DNA of 64,000 nt, taken from NCBI RefSeq assembly GCF_036784765.1, contig NZ_CP136651.1:434001-498000 (forward strand), in the 5' to 3' direction. Position numbers and translations under genes: made by a program. Source of the stretch: Novosphingobium sp. ZN18A2. GTDB lineage: Bacteria; Pseudomonadota; Alphaproteobacteria; Sphingomonadales; Sphingomonadaceae. Shown in pieces: positions 53,421-64,000 of the stretch. The notes under the pieces are model-generated. The model searched no databases. It was not told where the DNA came from and worked only from the letters and a program-made list of their open reading frames with translations. Each line of letters opens with the position of its first letter. The stretch's first letter is position 1.

Positions 53421-53924
53421 CTATTCGGCAGGGATCGCAGAATATTCCTCGTCCCATTCCGGCGTAGATCGGGGCGATGCCGAACGGGGCGACGGGGGGC
53501 TTGTCGCGTCGAGAAACGGACGCAGCACGCGAGCGGAAAACAGGATTCCGGCAACCATCGCGGCAACGAAGCCCGCGATGGCCAGCGGCGCCACGGCGAG
53601 GTCGACCAGCGCTGGACCCGGGCAGATCCCGGTAAGACCCCAGCCGATGCCGAACAGCGCCGCACCGCCCAGCAGGCGGCCGTCTATGCGGTTGGTGGCG
53701 GGCGTGTCGAATGCCTCGCCCAGCACCGGACGACGGCGCTGGCGCGCCATGAAGAAGATCGGCGTGGCGGTAAGCACCGCGCCGCCCATCACGAAGGCAA
53801 GGCTGGGGTCCCATGCGCCGGTAACGTCCAGAAAGCCCATAACGCGCGCGGGACTTGTCATGCCGGAAAGCACCAGCCCCAGGCCGAACACCAGACCGGC
53901 GGCGAAGATGGTGAGATTGCGCAT
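53421..53924 (-). CDS. YeeE/YedE family membrane protein (DUF6691-type, C-terminal half)
   Basis: 167 residues, about four hydrophobic segments. GIGWGLTGICPGPALVDL carries the conserved Cys of the YeeE/YedE fold, and the MRNLTIFAAGLVFGLGLVLS start matches the short two-gene form of the family. Together with the next gene it should form one transporter of thiosulfate or other sulfur species (PmpA/PmpB-like). ATG 53924 shares one base with the stop of its partner (TGATG). The last 30 residues are polar. Confidence 0.85.
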   Translation of the reverse strand: MRNLTIFAAGLVFGLGLVLSGMTSPARVMGFLDVTGAWDPSLAFVMGGAVLTATPIFFMARQRRRPVLGEAFDTPATNRIDGRLLGGAALFGIGWGLTGICPGPALVDLAVAPLAIAGFVAAMVAGILFSARVLRPFLDATSPPSPRSASPRSTPEWDEEYSAIPAE

Positions 53925-54367
53925 CACAGGCCTCCGTGACGGGCAACGAGAACGGTAAGCGCGGCGGCGGCCATGAACGTGCCGACGGCGGCAAGGCTGC
54001 GCAGCGACAGGCGCGACAGGCCGCAAACGCCGTGGCCGCTGGTGCAGCCGTTGCCAAGGTCCGTGCCGATGCCCACAAGAAGCCCGCCGATCAGCAAGGC
54101 GCCCGGCGCAACGCTATCCAGCCCGGCAATCGCGGAAGGACCGGCGATGAGCGGCGCGGCAAGCCCGGCGCCCACCAGCCCGGCCAGGAACGCGAATGCC
54201 CATCCGCGCGCGGGCCGCGCGCCCGCGATCCGGCGCTTTGGCCCGATCATGGCGAATCGCGCGATCCCGGTGATGCCGGCGATCTCGCCAGCGAAATAAT
54301 AAAGCCCGCCGGCGGCAAGCCCGATCAGGACGCCGCCCAGCAGGGGCAGGACAAAGGGTTCGAACAT
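53924..54367 (-). CDS. YeeE/YedE family membrane protein (N-terminal half)
   Basis: 147 residues, about four hydrophobic segments, with the diagnostic GTDLGNGCTSGHGVCGLSRL motif near 105-125 whose Cys takes part in sulfur-compound passage in YeeE. It is the first gene of the pair; tight coupling to the second half supports one heteromeric channel. No sulfur-responsive regulator (BigR-like) or persulfide dioxygenase lies nearby, as often found with this pair. Confidence 0.85.
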   Translation of the reverse strand: MFEPFVLPLLGGVLIGLAAGGLYYFAGEIAGITGIARFAMIGPKRRIAGARPARGWAFAFLAGLVGAGLAAPLIAGPSAIAGLDSVAPGALLIGGLLVGIGTDLGNGCTSGHGVCGLSRLSLRSLAAVGTFMAAAALTVLVARHGGL

Positions 54368-54551
54368 TGTGCAGCCTCATTGCGTCTGGTGCCGTGCGCG
54401 TGCGCGGGGCACGTTTTCACGGTCTTCCCTAACCGGCGCGGGCCAAAGCGAAAGGAAGCAATATTTGGGACTGCTAAAGTTCAGGTAGGGCCGGGCGATC
54501 CGGCCTTTCATTGCAGGCACTTGCAAGGTGGCGCGGCGCGTGCGGGATGAT

Positions 54552-55589
54552 ATGTTCGGCCTCATGTGGGGCAGGCGTTCGGTACTGGGCGGCATGATCG
54601 CGGCAACGGGCGCGCTGGCTGGCGGGCCGGCGCTTCCTGCGAAACCGGCATTGCGCAAGTCGCATCGATTGCCGCCGCGCCTGCGCAAGGGCGATGTGGT
54701 GGGGCTGGTCGAACCGGCGGGGTTCACCGAAGGGCCGCCGGTGCTCGACTATGTGAAACACACGATAGAAGGCATGGGCCTTGTGCCGCGTTTCGGCGCA
54801 CACGTGGGGGAACGCTTCGGCTATCTTGCCGGAACCGATGCGGATCGCGCCGCCGATATCGACGCGATGTTTTCCGATCCCGATGTGCGCGCGATCATGG
54901 CGGTGCGCGGCGGCTGGGGCAGCGCGCGCATCCTGCCCTTGCTCGATTGGGATGCGATCCGCGCCAACCCCAAGCTGCTGATCGGTTTCAGCGACGTGAC
55001 CGCGCTGCACCTTGCCATCGCCGCCCGCGCGCATTTCCCGACAATCCACGGCCCGGTGGGGTTGAGCAGCTGGCCGAAGGTGAGCTGGGAAAGCTTCTGG
55101 CGCATGGCGTTTTCCGGGGAAACGCCCACCCTGCCGCTGGCGCGCGAGGGAGAGCCCGTTACCACGCTGGGCCGCGGCAACGCGACTGGGCGGCTGCTGG
55201 GCGGCAATCTTTCTGTCCTCACGACAATGGGCGGTTCGCCGTGGCTGCCCGATTTCGAAGGGGCGATCCTGTTCCTCGAAGACGTGGGAGAGGCGCCCTA
55301 CCGGATCGACCGGATGCTGAACCAGCTTTCGCTTGCCGGGGTGCTGGGCAAGGTTTCCGGCGTGATCTTCGGCGAATGCACGCGCTGCGTGGCGGACGAA
55401 CCGGACTATGCCGGCTTTACCGTCGCGGACCTGATGGACCAGTATATCGTCCCGCTGGGCGTTCCCGCGCTTGCGGGGGCGAATATCGGCCACGTGCGCG
55501 GGCAGGTGTGCCTGCCCTCCGGCGGCATGGTGGAACTGGATGCCGACGCCGCGACGCTGCGCCTGATCGAACCCGTCGCAGGGGCGTGA
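54552..55589 (+). CDS. LD-carboxypeptidase (peptidase S66)
   Basis: About 345 residues. It cuts the terminal D-alanine from murein tetrapeptides in peptidoglycan recycling. The S66 catalytic set is seen: Ser in GFSDVTALH, Glu in LFLEDVGEAPYRIDRML, His in GANIGHVRG; RGGWGSARILP is also conserved. A twin-arginine-like start (MWGRRSVLGGMIAATGALAG) suggests Tat or Sec export, unlike the cytoplasmic E. coli LdcA. ATG 54552 or 54564 is likely. It diverges from the YeeE pair. Confidence 0.88.
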   Translation: MFGLMWGRRSVLGGMIAATGALAGGPALPAKPALRKSHRLPPRLRKGDVVGLVEPAGFTEGPPVLDYVKHTIEGMGLVPRFGAHVGERFGYLAGTDADRAADIDAMFSDPDVRAIMAVRGGWGSARILPLLDWDAIRANPKLLIGFSDVTALHLAIAARAHFPTIHGPVGLSSWPKVSWESFWRMAFSGETPTLPLAREGEPVTTLGRGNATGRLLGGNLSVLTTMGGSPWLPDFEGAILFLEDVGEAPYRIDRMLNQLSLAGVLGKVSGVIFGECTRCVADEPDYAGFTVADLMDQYIVPLGVPALAGANIGHVRGQVCLPSGGMVELDADAATLRLIEPVAGA

Positions 55590-55598
55590 GGCGGATAC

Positions 55599-55632
55599 AA
55601 AAAATCCCGGCGCGCATTTCTGCACGCCGGGA
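55599..55632 (-). terminator. Rho-independent terminator of the pirin gene
   Basis: An 8-bp GC stem (55605-55612 with 55625-55632). On the minus strand it is followed by TTTTTTG. It lies 78 bases after the pirin stop; on the plus strand there is no T run. Confidence 0.75.
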
Positions 55633-55710
55633 CAAGGTTGTACCGGTCGGGTCGCGTTAACCGGCGAAAACAGGGTTAACCCTGATCTGCCGGGCGCGCT
55701 GTGCGCGTGG

Positions 55711-56406
55711 TCACACGGTATCGACCATAACCACTTCGCTGTCCTCCAGCGCCGTTACGCGCAGGGCTTCGACATCCGAAATCGCCGCGCCGTCGCGTGC
55801 GTTCACGCGCGTTCCGTCGATCTCGACCGCCCCGGTCGCGGGGACCAGGTAAGCCTTGCGCCGTTCGCCGAGCGGATATTCGATCGTCTCGCCCTTGCGG
55901 ATCGTCGCGCCAAGCACGCGCGCATCGGTGCGGATCGGCAGGGCATCGTCGCCTTCCTGCCCGCTGGCGAGAACCACGAACTTTCCGGCGCGGTCATCCC
56001 TGGGGAAGGGGCGGGCGCCCCAGCCCGGCGCTTCGCCGCTGCGCGTGGGGATGATCCAGATCTGGAACAGCGTTGTGGCCACGTCTTCCGCATTCCATTC
56101 GGAATGGCGGATGCCGGTGCCCGCGCTCATCACCTGCACGTCGCCCGCTTCGGTGCGGCCTTCGTTGCCCAGGCTGTCGCGATGGGTGATCGCGCCGGTG
56201 CGGACATAGGTGATGATCTCCATGTCGCGGTGCGGGTGCGTGGGAAAGCCGGTGCCGGGCTGGATCGTATCGTCGTTCCACACGCGCAGGTTGCCCCAGT
56301 GCATCCGGTCCGGATCATGATATCCGGCGAAGGAGAAGTGGTGCTTTGCATCAAGCCAGCCGTGGTTTTCGCCGCCAAGCTTCGAAAAGGGGCGCAGTTC
56401 GATCAT
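55711..56406 (-). CDS. Pirin family protein
   Basis: 231 residues of the bicupin pirin family (YhaK/quercetinase-like). Metal-binding His residues are in FPTHPHRDMEII (about 55-66) and the GIRHSEWN region near 99. The C-terminal cupin contains the short GERRKAYLVPATGAVEIDG stretch. Members bind iron and act as redox sensors or quercetin dioxygenases. ATG 56406 opens MIELRPFSKLGGENHG, the family N-terminus. It diverges from a LysR gene with 121 bases between, which may control it. Confidence 0.9.
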   Translation of the reverse strand: MIELRPFSKLGGENHGWLDAKHHFSFAGYHDPDRMHWGNLRVWNDDTIQPGTGFPTHPHRDMEIITYVRTGAITHRDSLGNEGRTEAGDVQVMSAGTGIRHSEWNAEDVATTLFQIWIIPTRSGEAPGWGARPFPRDDRAGKFVVLASGQEGDDALPIRTDARVLGATIRKGETIEYPLGERRKAYLVPATGAVEIDGTRVNARDGAAISDVEALRVTALEDSEVVMVDTV

Positions 56407-56527
56407 GAGAGTGTCTCCCGTTGCGGTTGCCGCCAAACGCGGGCCGCCTTTCACGGGGACGATATAGGCGCGCTTGCCTTTCGTGATCAGCGGTATAATC
56501 TTGCGCCAATCTTTCGGAAAAGTTGAA

Positions 56528-57442
56528 ATGCCGTCACCCGGGACGCCCACGCTCGACCAGATCGGGATCTTCCTTGCCGTTGTCGAAACGGGCAGCTTCG
56601 CGGCGGCCGGGCGCAAGCTGAACCGCGCGGTTTCGGTGATAAGCTATGGCATCGCCAACCTTGAAGCGCAGCTGGGCCTGACCCTGTTCGAACGCGAAGG
56701 AACCCGGCGCCCCAGGCTGACCGCCGAAGGCGAAGCGGTGCTGGCCGAGGCGCGCGGCGTCGCGCAAGGGGTGGATGCCTTGCGGGCGCGGGTAAAGGGC
56801 CTGCTCGAAGGGCTGGAGCCTGAAGTGGGGCTGGCGGTGGATGTCATGCTTCCCGCCGAGATTCTTGGCTGCATCCTGCGCGATTTCAGCACGGAATTTT
56901 CTACCGTGCCGCTGCGCCTGTGGGTCGAACCGCTGGGGGCCGTGGCGCAACTGGTGCTGGACGGGCGCGCGGGGCTGGGCATCGCGGGTCCGGCGGCGGC
57001 GGATATAGAAGGGCTGGAACGGCTTCCGGCAGGGTCGGTGCCGCTGGTGCCCGTCGCCGCGCCCGATCACCCGCTTGCGCGCAAGGCCCGGCTGGAACCC
57101 GGCGATGCGCGCGAACATATCCAGCTTGTGCTGACCGACCGCTCACCGCTGACCGAAGGCCGCGATTTCGCGGTGTCGAGCCCGCATACCTGGCGCCTTG
57201 CCGATCTTGGCGCGAAGCACGCCCTGCTGCGTGAGGGGATCGGCTGGGGCAACATGCCCTTGCCGATGATAGAGCCCGATCTGGAGGCGGGCGCGCTGGT
57301 GCGGCTGGCGCTGCCCGACGATACGGCTGGGCCGTATACCTTCACGGCGATCTACCGGCCCGATGCTCCGCCGGGGCCTGCCGCGCAATGGTTGATGGAA
57401 CGATTCACCGCGCCCGCGGGTAAAGGCACCAAGGAGCACTGA
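56528..57442 (+). CDS. LysR family transcriptional regulator
   Basis: 304 residues. The N-terminal winged helix is clear ([20 protein letters not shown], then [16 protein letters not shown]), followed by a periplasmic-binding-protein-like effector domain. The recognition helix [12 protein letters not shown] departs from the usual SQPAVSxxI form. It stands between the pirin gene (divergent) and fumC, whose ATG begins one base after this stop. It may regulate pirin, fumC or both; the effector is unknown. Confidence 0.88.
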   Translation: MPSPGTPTLDQIGIFLAVVETGSFAAAGRKLNRAVSVISYGIANLEAQLGLTLFEREGTRRPRLTAEGEAVLAEARGVAQGVDALRARVKGLLEGLEPEVGLAVDVMLPAEILGCILRDFSTEFSTVPLRLWVEPLGAVAQLVLDGRAGLGIAGPAAADIEGLERLPAGSVPLVPVAAPDHPLARKARLEPGDAREHIQLVLTDRSPLTEGRDFAVSSPHTWRLADLGAKHALLREGIGWGNMPLPMIEPDLEAGALVRLALPDDTAGPYTFTAIYRPDAPPGPAAQWLMERFTAPAGKGTKEH

Positions 57443-57443
57443 G

Positions 57444-58825
<1,382 letters not shown>

Positions 58826-58829
<4 letters not shown>

Positions 58830-59704
58830 CCCGCAGCCCGCCCTGCCCAGCCTTTCGCCGCATCGACCATCCGGGCAAAGCCTTCGCTGCGGTCCAGCCG
58901 CCCGTGTTCGCCCGGCTCCAGCGTAAAGCCCACGCGGCGCGTGTGATCGAACCCGGAGAGCGGTTTCAGCGCGATGCCTTCCCCGCCAAGGCTTTGCGGC
59001 ATCACCGTCAGCCCCAGCCCGGCGCGCACCAGCGCGGCGATGCGTTCGTCAGACGGGCTGCGCGCGGCCATGAACGGGCGCACCCCGCGCGCGGTGAAGA
59101 ACTGGCTGACCAGCGGCAGCGCTTCGCAATTGCGGCGGACCATCATCGTTTCGCCCTCGCAATCGTCCGGCTCGACAACCGCCAGCCCGGCAAGCCGGTG
59201 CGCGCCGGGCAGCGCGAGCAGGTAGGGTTCCTTGAAAAGCTCCACCGTGCGCGCCACGCCCGGCGCCAGTGGGCCCAGCACCACGTCCACCCGCCCGCGT
59301 TCCAGCAGGGCGGCCAGTTCGCCGGGCCTGCGCTCCACCACTTCCACGCTGTCGCTCTCATGCCCGGCAAGCGGAGCGATCACCGCTTCCAGCAGGCCCA
59401 GCGGCACGGTGGATGCCACGCCAAGTCGCAGCAGGCGGCGCGGGGCCACATCGGCGGCGGCGCGCTCTGCTTCGGCAAATTCCGCCTCAATCCGCCGCGC
59501 GGGAGCCACCAGTCGCGCGCCCGCGGGGGTGAGGGCGACGCGGCGGCTGGAACGGTCGAACAGCGGCGCGCCCAGCAGGCTTTCCAGCCGGGTGATCGCG
59601 GCCGATACGGTGGGCTGCGAAACCCGCACTTGCGCGGCGGCGCGAGAGAAGCTGCCGCTATCCACCACCGCCAGGAAGTATCGAAGAAGCCCGCGATCAA
59701 TCAT
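58826..59704 (-). CDS. LysR family transcriptional regulator (likely regulator of the leucine catabolic genes)
   Basis: 292 residues. The N-terminal helix-turn-helix is canonical ([20 protein letters not shown], then [20 protein letters not shown]) and the effector domain is typical. It diverges from the ivd-mccB-mccA operon with 88 bases between, the classical LysR position, so it probably controls leucine catabolism; the inducer is not known. Confidence 0.88.
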
Positions 59705-59792
59705 AGATGAAAACTATACTGAGTATCGCGCGCTGCCAAGTTCCCGTCCGGCAACGGCTCTGATACGTTCCGCGTCCGAGAGAGGAGACACC

Positions 59793-60959
59793 ATGCGCGC
59801 CACCCCCGATTTCGATTTCGCGCTGCCCGAAAGCGCGCGGATGATCCGCGATGCCGCCGCCCGTTTCGCTGACGAGAAGATCGCGCCGCTCGCCGCGAAG
59901 ATCGACGCGGAAGACTGGTTCCCGCGCGACCTGTGGCCCGCGATGGGCGAACTGGGCCTGCACGGCATCACCGTGGAGGAAGAATGGGGCGGGCTGGGGC
60001 TTGGCTATCTGGACCATGTGATCGCGGTGGAGGAAGTGTCCCGCGCATCGGCATCCATCGGGCTGTCCTATGGCGCGCATTCCAACCTCTGCGTCAACCA
60101 GATCCGCCGCTGGGGATCGGACGAGCAGAAGGCGAAATACCTGCCCGGGCTGATCAGCGGCGAACACGTCGGCTCTCTGGCGATGAGCGAGGCGGGCGCC
60201 GGGTCTGATGTGGTTTCGATGAAGCTGAAGGCCGAAGCGGTGCAGGGCGGCTGGGTGCTGAACGGCACGAAATTCTGGATCACCAACGGCACGTATGCCG
60301 ATACGCTGGTGGTCTATGCCAAGACCGCGCCCGAAGCCGGATCGCGCGGGATCACCGCGTTCCTGATCGAAAAGGACATGGCGGGCTTTTCCATCGGCCA
60401 GAAGATCGACAAGATGGGGATGCGCGGCTCGCCCACTTGCGAGTTGGTGTTCGATGACTGCCACGTTCCCGAAGACAACGTGATGGGTCCGCTCCACGGC
60501 GGCGTGGGCGTGTTGATGAGCGGGCTGGATTACGAACGCGTGGTGCTGGCCGGGCTGCAACTGGGCGTGATGCAGGCGTGTCTCGATACGGTGATCCCCT
60601 ATCTTCGGGAACGCAGGCAGTTCGGCAAGCCCATCGGCACCTTCCAGCTTATGCAGGCCAAGGTGGCGGATATGTATGTCGCGCTGCAATCGGCGCGCGC
60701 TTACACGTATGCCGTCGCGCGGGCTTGCGACGAAGGGCAGACCACGCGCTTTGACGCGGCGGGCGCGATCCTGCTGGCAAGCGAGAACGCCTTCCGCGTT
60801 GCGGCCGAAGCGGTGCAGGCGCTGGGCGGTGCGGGCTATACGAAAGACTGGCCGGTGGAACGCTATCTGCGCGATGCCAAGCTGCTGGATATCGGCGCGG
60901 GGACGAACGAGATCAGGCGGATGCTGATCGGGCGCGAACTGATCGGGGCGCGCGGGTGA
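59793..60959 (+). CDS. ivd: Isovaleryl-CoA dehydrogenase
   Basis: FAD enzyme that oxidises isovaleryl-CoA to 3-methylcrotonyl-CoA in leucine breakdown, passing electrons to ETF. 388 residues. Acyl-CoA dehydrogenase signatures are [14 protein letters not shown] (130-143) and [20 protein letters not shown]. The catalytic Glu248 lies in [12 protein letters not shown], the helix position specific to isovaleryl-CoA dehydrogenases. ATG 59793 has AGAGGAG upstream; the long frame before it is antisense to the LysR gene. It overlaps mccB by four bases (GTGA). Confidence 0.94.
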   Translation: MRATPDFDFALPESARMIRDAAARFADEKIAPLAAKIDAEDWFPRDLWPAMGELGLHGITVEEEWGGLGLGYLDHVIAVEEVSRASASIGLSYGAHSNLCVNQIRRWGSDEQKAKYLPGLISGEHVGSLAMSEAGAGSDVVSMKLKAEAVQGGWVLNGTKFWITNGTYADTLVVYAKTAPEAGSRGITAFLIEKDMAGFSIGQKIDKMGMRGSPTCELVFDDCHVPEDNVMGPLHGGVGVLMSGLDYERVVLAGLQLGVMQACLDTVIPYLRERRQFGKPIGTFQLMQAKVADMYVALQSARAYTYAVARACDEGQTTRFDAAGAILLASENAFRVAAEAVQALGGAGYTKDWPVERYLRDAKLLDIGAGTNEIRRMLIGRELIGARG

Positions 60960-62563
60960 GCGCCCCGGTCCTCTCGACCGCGCTCGACCGCGAAAGCCCC
61001 GAGGCGCAGGCGCGGTTCGCGCATAACCGGGCACTGGCCGATGACCTGCGCGCGCGGGTCGGCGAAGCGGCGCTGGGCGGAAGCGAGAAGAGCCGCGAAC
61101 GCCACACCAGTCGCGGCAAGCTGCTGCCGAGGGAGCGGGTGGAGCGGCTGCTCGATCCCGGCTCGCCGCTGCTCGAACTGGGCCAGCTTGCGGCGCACGA
61201 GGTCTATGGAGAGGATATTCCCGGCGCTGGGCTTATCACGGCGATAGGCCGCGTTTCGGGACGCCAGTGCATGATCGTGGCGAACGATGCCACGGTGAAG
61301 GGCGGCACCTATTATCCGCTGACCGTGAAGAAGCACTTGCGCGCGCAGGAAATCGCGCAGGAAAACCGCCTGCCGTGCATCTATCTGGTGGACAGCGGCG
61401 GCGCGAACCTGCCGCACCAGAGCGAGGTTTTTCCTGACCGCGAACACTTTGGCCGCATCTTCTTCAACCAGGCGAACATGAGCGCGCTGGGCATTCCGCA
61501 GATCGCCTGCGTGATGGGAAGCTGCACCGCCGGCGGCGCCTATGTTCCCGCGATGAGCGACGAGACGGTGATCGTGAAGGAACAGGGCACGATCTTCCTT
61601 GCCGGTCCGCCGCTGGTGAAGGCCGCGACGGGCGAAGTTATCAGCGCGGAAGACCTGGGCGGCGGATACCTCCACAGCCACAAATCGGGCGTGACCGACC
61701 ATCTGGCCGAGAACGACGAGCACGCGCTGACCATCGTGCGCGATATCGTCAGCCACCTTGGCGCGAACACCGGGGCGGCGCAGGACATGACGCTGCGCGA
61801 ACCGCGCGAACCGAAATACCCGGCGGACGACCTTTACGCCATCGTGCCCGATGACGTGCGCGCGCCCTATGACGTGCACGAAGTTATCGCGCGGCTGGTG
61901 GACGGCAGCGAGTTCCACGAGTTCAAGGCGCTCTACGGCAACACGCTGGTCTGCGGTTTCGCGCATATCTGGGGGATGCCGGTGGCGATCCTTGCCAACA
62001 ACGGCGTGCTGTTTTCCGAAAGCGCGCAAAAGGGCGCGCATTTCATCGAACTTGCCTGCCAGCGGCGCATTCCGCTGCTGTTCCTCCAGAACATCAGCGG
62101 CTTCATGGTCGGCGGCAAGTATGAAGCCGAAGGCATCGCCAAGCACGGCGCCAAGCTGGTGACGGCGGTGGCAACGGCCAGCGTTCCCAAGATCACCGTG
62201 CTGATCGGCGGCAGCTTTGGCGCGGGCAACTATGGCATGTGCGGCCGCGCCTATTCCCCGCGCTTTCTGTTCACCTGGCCCAACAGCCGCATTTCGGTGA
62301 TGGGCGGCGAACAGGCGGCAAGCGTGCTGGCAACGGTCCACCGCGATGCCGACACGTGGACCCCGGAAGAGGCCGAAGCCTTCAAGGCGCCGATCCGCGC
62401 GAAGTACGAGGACGAGGGCAATCCCCTCCATGCGACGGCGCGCCTGTGGGACGATGGCGTGATCGACCCCGCACAGACGCGCGATGTGCTGGGCCTCGCG
62501 CTGGCCGCGACGCTCGAAGCCCCGATAGCGGAGGCGCCCCGCTTCGGGGTGTTCAGGATGTGA
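60956..62563 (+). CDS. mccB: Methylcrotonyl-CoA carboxylase, carboxyltransferase (beta) subunit
   Basis: Transfers carboxyl from biotin to 3-methylcrotonyl-CoA, giving 3-methylglutaconyl-CoA. 535 residues of the acyl-CoA carboxylase beta family. Typical stretches are [17 protein letters not shown] near 145, [15 protein letters not shown] near 188, and [20 protein letters not shown] near 420, the biotin/acyl-CoA site. Start is GTG 60956 within ivd's stop. Between ivd and the biotin carboxylase subunit, the order is that of liu clusters. Confidence 0.94.
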   Translation: MSAPVLSTALDRESPEAQARFAHNRALADDLRARVGEAALGGSEKSRERHTSRGKLLPRERVERLLDPGSPLLELGQLAAHEVYGEDIPGAGLITAIGRVSGRQCMIVANDATVKGGTYYPLTVKKHLRAQEIAQENRLPCIYLVDSGGANLPHQSEVFPDREHFGRIFFNQANMSALGIPQIACVMGSCTAGGAYVPAMSDETVIVKEQGTIFLAGPPLVKAATGEVISAEDLGGGYLHSHKSGVTDHLAENDEHALTIVRDIVSHLGANTGAAQDMTLREPREPKYPADDLYAIVPDDVRAPYDVHEVIARLVDGSEFHEFKALYGNTLVCGFAHIWGMPVAILANNGVLFSESAQKGAHFIELACQRRIPLLFLQNISGFMVGGKYEAEGIAKHGAKLVTAVATASVPKITVLIGGSFGAGNYGMCGRAYSPRFLFTWPNSRISVMGGEQAASVLATVHRDADTWTPEEAEAFKAPIRAKYEDEGNPLHATARLWDDGVIDPAQTRDVLGLALAATLEAPIAEAPRFGVFRM

Positions 62564-62568
62564 CGCGC

Positions 62569-64000
62569 ATGATCGAATCTTTGCTCATTGCCAATCGTGG
62601 CGAGATCGCCTGCCGGGTCATCCGCACCGCGCGCAAGCTCGGCATCCGCACCGTTGCGGTCTATTCGGATGCCGATGCCAGTGCGCTGCATGTGCGGCAG
62701 GCTGACGAAGCGGTGCACATCGGGCCTTCGCCCGCGCGCGAATCCTATCTGGTCGGTGAAAAGATCATCGCTGCAGCCAGGGCGAGCGGGGCAGAAGCGA
62801 TCCATCCAGGCTATGGCTTCCTCTCGGAGAACGCCGATTTCGCGCAGGCGGTGCTGGACGCGGGGCTGGTCTGGGTCGGGCCGAAGCCTGGCAGCATCCG
62901 CGCGATGGGGCTGAAGGATGCGGCCAAGAAACTGATGCAGGACGCGGGCGTGCCCACCACGCCCGGCTATCTTGGCGATGACCAGAGCCCCCAGCGCCTG
63001 AAGGCCGAAGCCGACGCCATCGGCTATCCGGTGCTGATAAAGGCGGTGGCTGGCGGCGGCGGCAAGGGGATGCGCAAGGTCGACGCCGCCGAAGACTTTG
63101 CCGACGCGCTGGCCTCGTGCCAGCGAGAGGCCAGCGCCAGTTTTGGCAACGACGTGGTGCTGATCGAGAAGTACATCCTCTCACCCCGCCACATCGAAGT
63201 GCAGGTGTTCGGGGACTCTCACGGCAACGCGGTTCACCTGTTCGAGCGCGATTGCTCGCTCCAGCGCCGCCACCAGAAGGTGATCGAGGAAGCCCCCGCG
63301 CCGGGCATGGACGAAGCCACGCGCGAAGCGGTGTGTTCGGCCGCGGTGCGCGCGGCGCAAGCGGTCGATTACGAAGGCGCGGGCACGATCGAGTTCATCG
63401 CCGACGGCTCCGAAGGGCTGCGCGCCGATCGCGTGTGGTTCATGGAAATGAACACGCGGCTTCAGGTCGAACATCCCGTGACCGAAGAGATCACGGGCGT
63501 CGACCTGGTCGAATGGCAATTGCGCGTGGCCAGCGGCGAACCGCTGCCGAAAAGCCAGGAAGAACTGAGCATCGACGGCTGGGCAATGGAAGCGCGGCTC
63601 TATGCCGAAGACCCGGCGACCGGGTTCCTGCCGAGCACGGGGCGTCTGGACCTGCTTGAATTTCCGGACGATGCCCTGCGAATCGAAACCGGCGTGGAAC
63701 AGGGCGATGCGGTTTCCCCGTTCTACGATCCGATGGTCGCCAAGCTGGTTTCGCGCGGCAAGGACCGTGACGATGCGATGTTGGCCCTGGCGGACGGGTT
63801 GGCCGGCCTGCGCATCTGGCCGGTGAAGACCAACGCCGCTTTCCTTCTTGCTTGCCTGGGCGATGCGGATTTCCGGTCCGGCGCGGTGCATACCGGGCTG
63901 ATCGGCGATCGTGGCGACACGCTGACGCAGGCCCCGCCGGCGGGAGAGAACGAGTGGCAGCTTGCCGCCATGCGTCTGTTCAGCCCGACGTTCGACGCGG
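62569..64000 (+). CDS. mccA: Methylcrotonyl-CoA carboxylase, biotin carboxylase (alpha) subunit, 3' end cut by window
   Basis: ATP-dependent biotin carboxylase with a C-terminal biotin carrier domain. 477 residues are visible of about 660. The N-terminus SLLIANRGEIACRVIRTA, the ATP-grasp glycine-rich loop AGGGGKGMRKV (161-171) and EMNTRLQVEHPVTE (the biotin/bicarbonate site) are all present. The biotin lysine lies beyond the window. ATG 62569 begins five bases after the mccB stop, with AGGA ten bases before; GTG 62560 overlapping the mccB end is less likely. Confidence 0.93.
   Translation, partial: MIESLLIANRGEIACRVIRTARKLGIRTVAVYSDADASALHVRQADEAVHIGPSPARESYLVGEKIIAAARASGAEAIHPGYGFLSENADFAQAVLDAGLVWVGPKPGSIRAMGLKDAAKKLMQDAGVPTTPGYLGDDQSPQRLKAEADAIGYPVLIKAVAGGGGKGMRKVDAAEDFADALASCQREASASFGNDVVLIEKYILSPRHIEVQVFGDSHGNAVHLFERDCSLQRRHQKVIEEAPAPGMDEATREAVCSAAVRAAQAVDYEGAGTIEFIADGSEGLRADRVWFMEMNTRLQVEHPVTEEITGVDLVEWQLRVASGEPLPKSQEELSIDGWAMEARLYAEDPATGFLPSTGRLDLLEFPDDALRIETGVEQGDAVSPFYDPMVAKLVSRGKDRDDAMLALADGLAGLRIWPVKTNAAFLLACLGDADFRSGAVHTGLIGDRGDTLTQAPPAGENEWQLAAMRLFSPTFDA

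Overview
The window is GC-rich chromosomal DNA from an alphaproteobacterium, most likely a sphingomonad (Novosphingobium-like). This rests on a complete PhyR-NepR-EcfG general stress locus, class I polyhydroxyalkanoate synthase with a phasin, a TonB receptor in a small uptake cluster, the pheA / membrane cytochrome c pair, and strong sphingomonad-type GC codon bias. It is densely packed with short operons, often joined by ATGA or GTGA overlaps. I see no integrase, transposase, prophage gene or CRISPR array.

Layout. 1-3.8 kb: etfB (truncated)-etfA, a GNAT acetyltransferase, a Thr-nucleophile isoaspartyl peptidase and a small secreted protein. 3.8-10.2 kb: a leftward six-gene membrane operon (DUF4129, DUF4350, MoxR ATPase, DUF58, SpoIIM-like, RDD). 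10.3-20.5 kb: housekeeping genes (pheA, diheme cytochrome c, rlmE, ppx/gppA, tRNA-Gln, LOG-family protein, thiD, glmM, SDF symporter, sodB). 20.5-26.4 kb: AI-2E transporter and the general stress locus (ecfG-nepR, CHASE sensor kinase, phyR, a single-domain response regulator and a candidate small RNA). 26.4-33 kb: YghO-like GNAT, fatty acid desaturase, MFS transporter, lptG-lptF, clpS. 33.2-36.1 kb: phasin and phaC. 36.3-39.2 kb: aminotransferase, winged-helix protein, enoyl-CoA hydratase. 39.2-43.1 kb: otsB-GH15-otsA trehalose operon, then tRNA-Cys. 43.6-49.9 kb: FecI-type sigma with a minimal FecR-like partner, divergent TonB receptor, TSUP transporter, Tat-signal aminotransferase. 49.9-53.2 kb: ECF sigma/anti-sigma, divergent S8 peptidase, Gly/Ser/Ala-rich secreted protein. 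53.4-59.7 kb: YeeE/YedE pair, S66 carboxypeptidase, pirin, LysR-fumC, LysR. 59.8-64 kb: leucine catabolism (ivd-mccB-mccA, the last cut by the window end).

How the genes work together. Consensus EcfG promoters (GGAAC-N16/17-CGTT) lie ahead of nepR-ecfG, phyR, the single-domain response regulator and sodB. A one-mismatch version lies ahead of the trehalose operon. The stress circuit thus appears to feed itself and to reach superoxide and osmolyte defence in this window. A hairpin with a C-rich loop followed by a Rho-independent terminator sits between phyR and the response regulator and looks like a GsrN-type stress small RNA. A second circuit is suggested at 50-53 kb, where one near-palindromic promoter-like box stands between the sigma operon and the S8 peptidase and recurs before the secreted low-complexity protein. 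ETF at the left end would accept electrons from the isovaleryl-CoA dehydrogenase at the right end.
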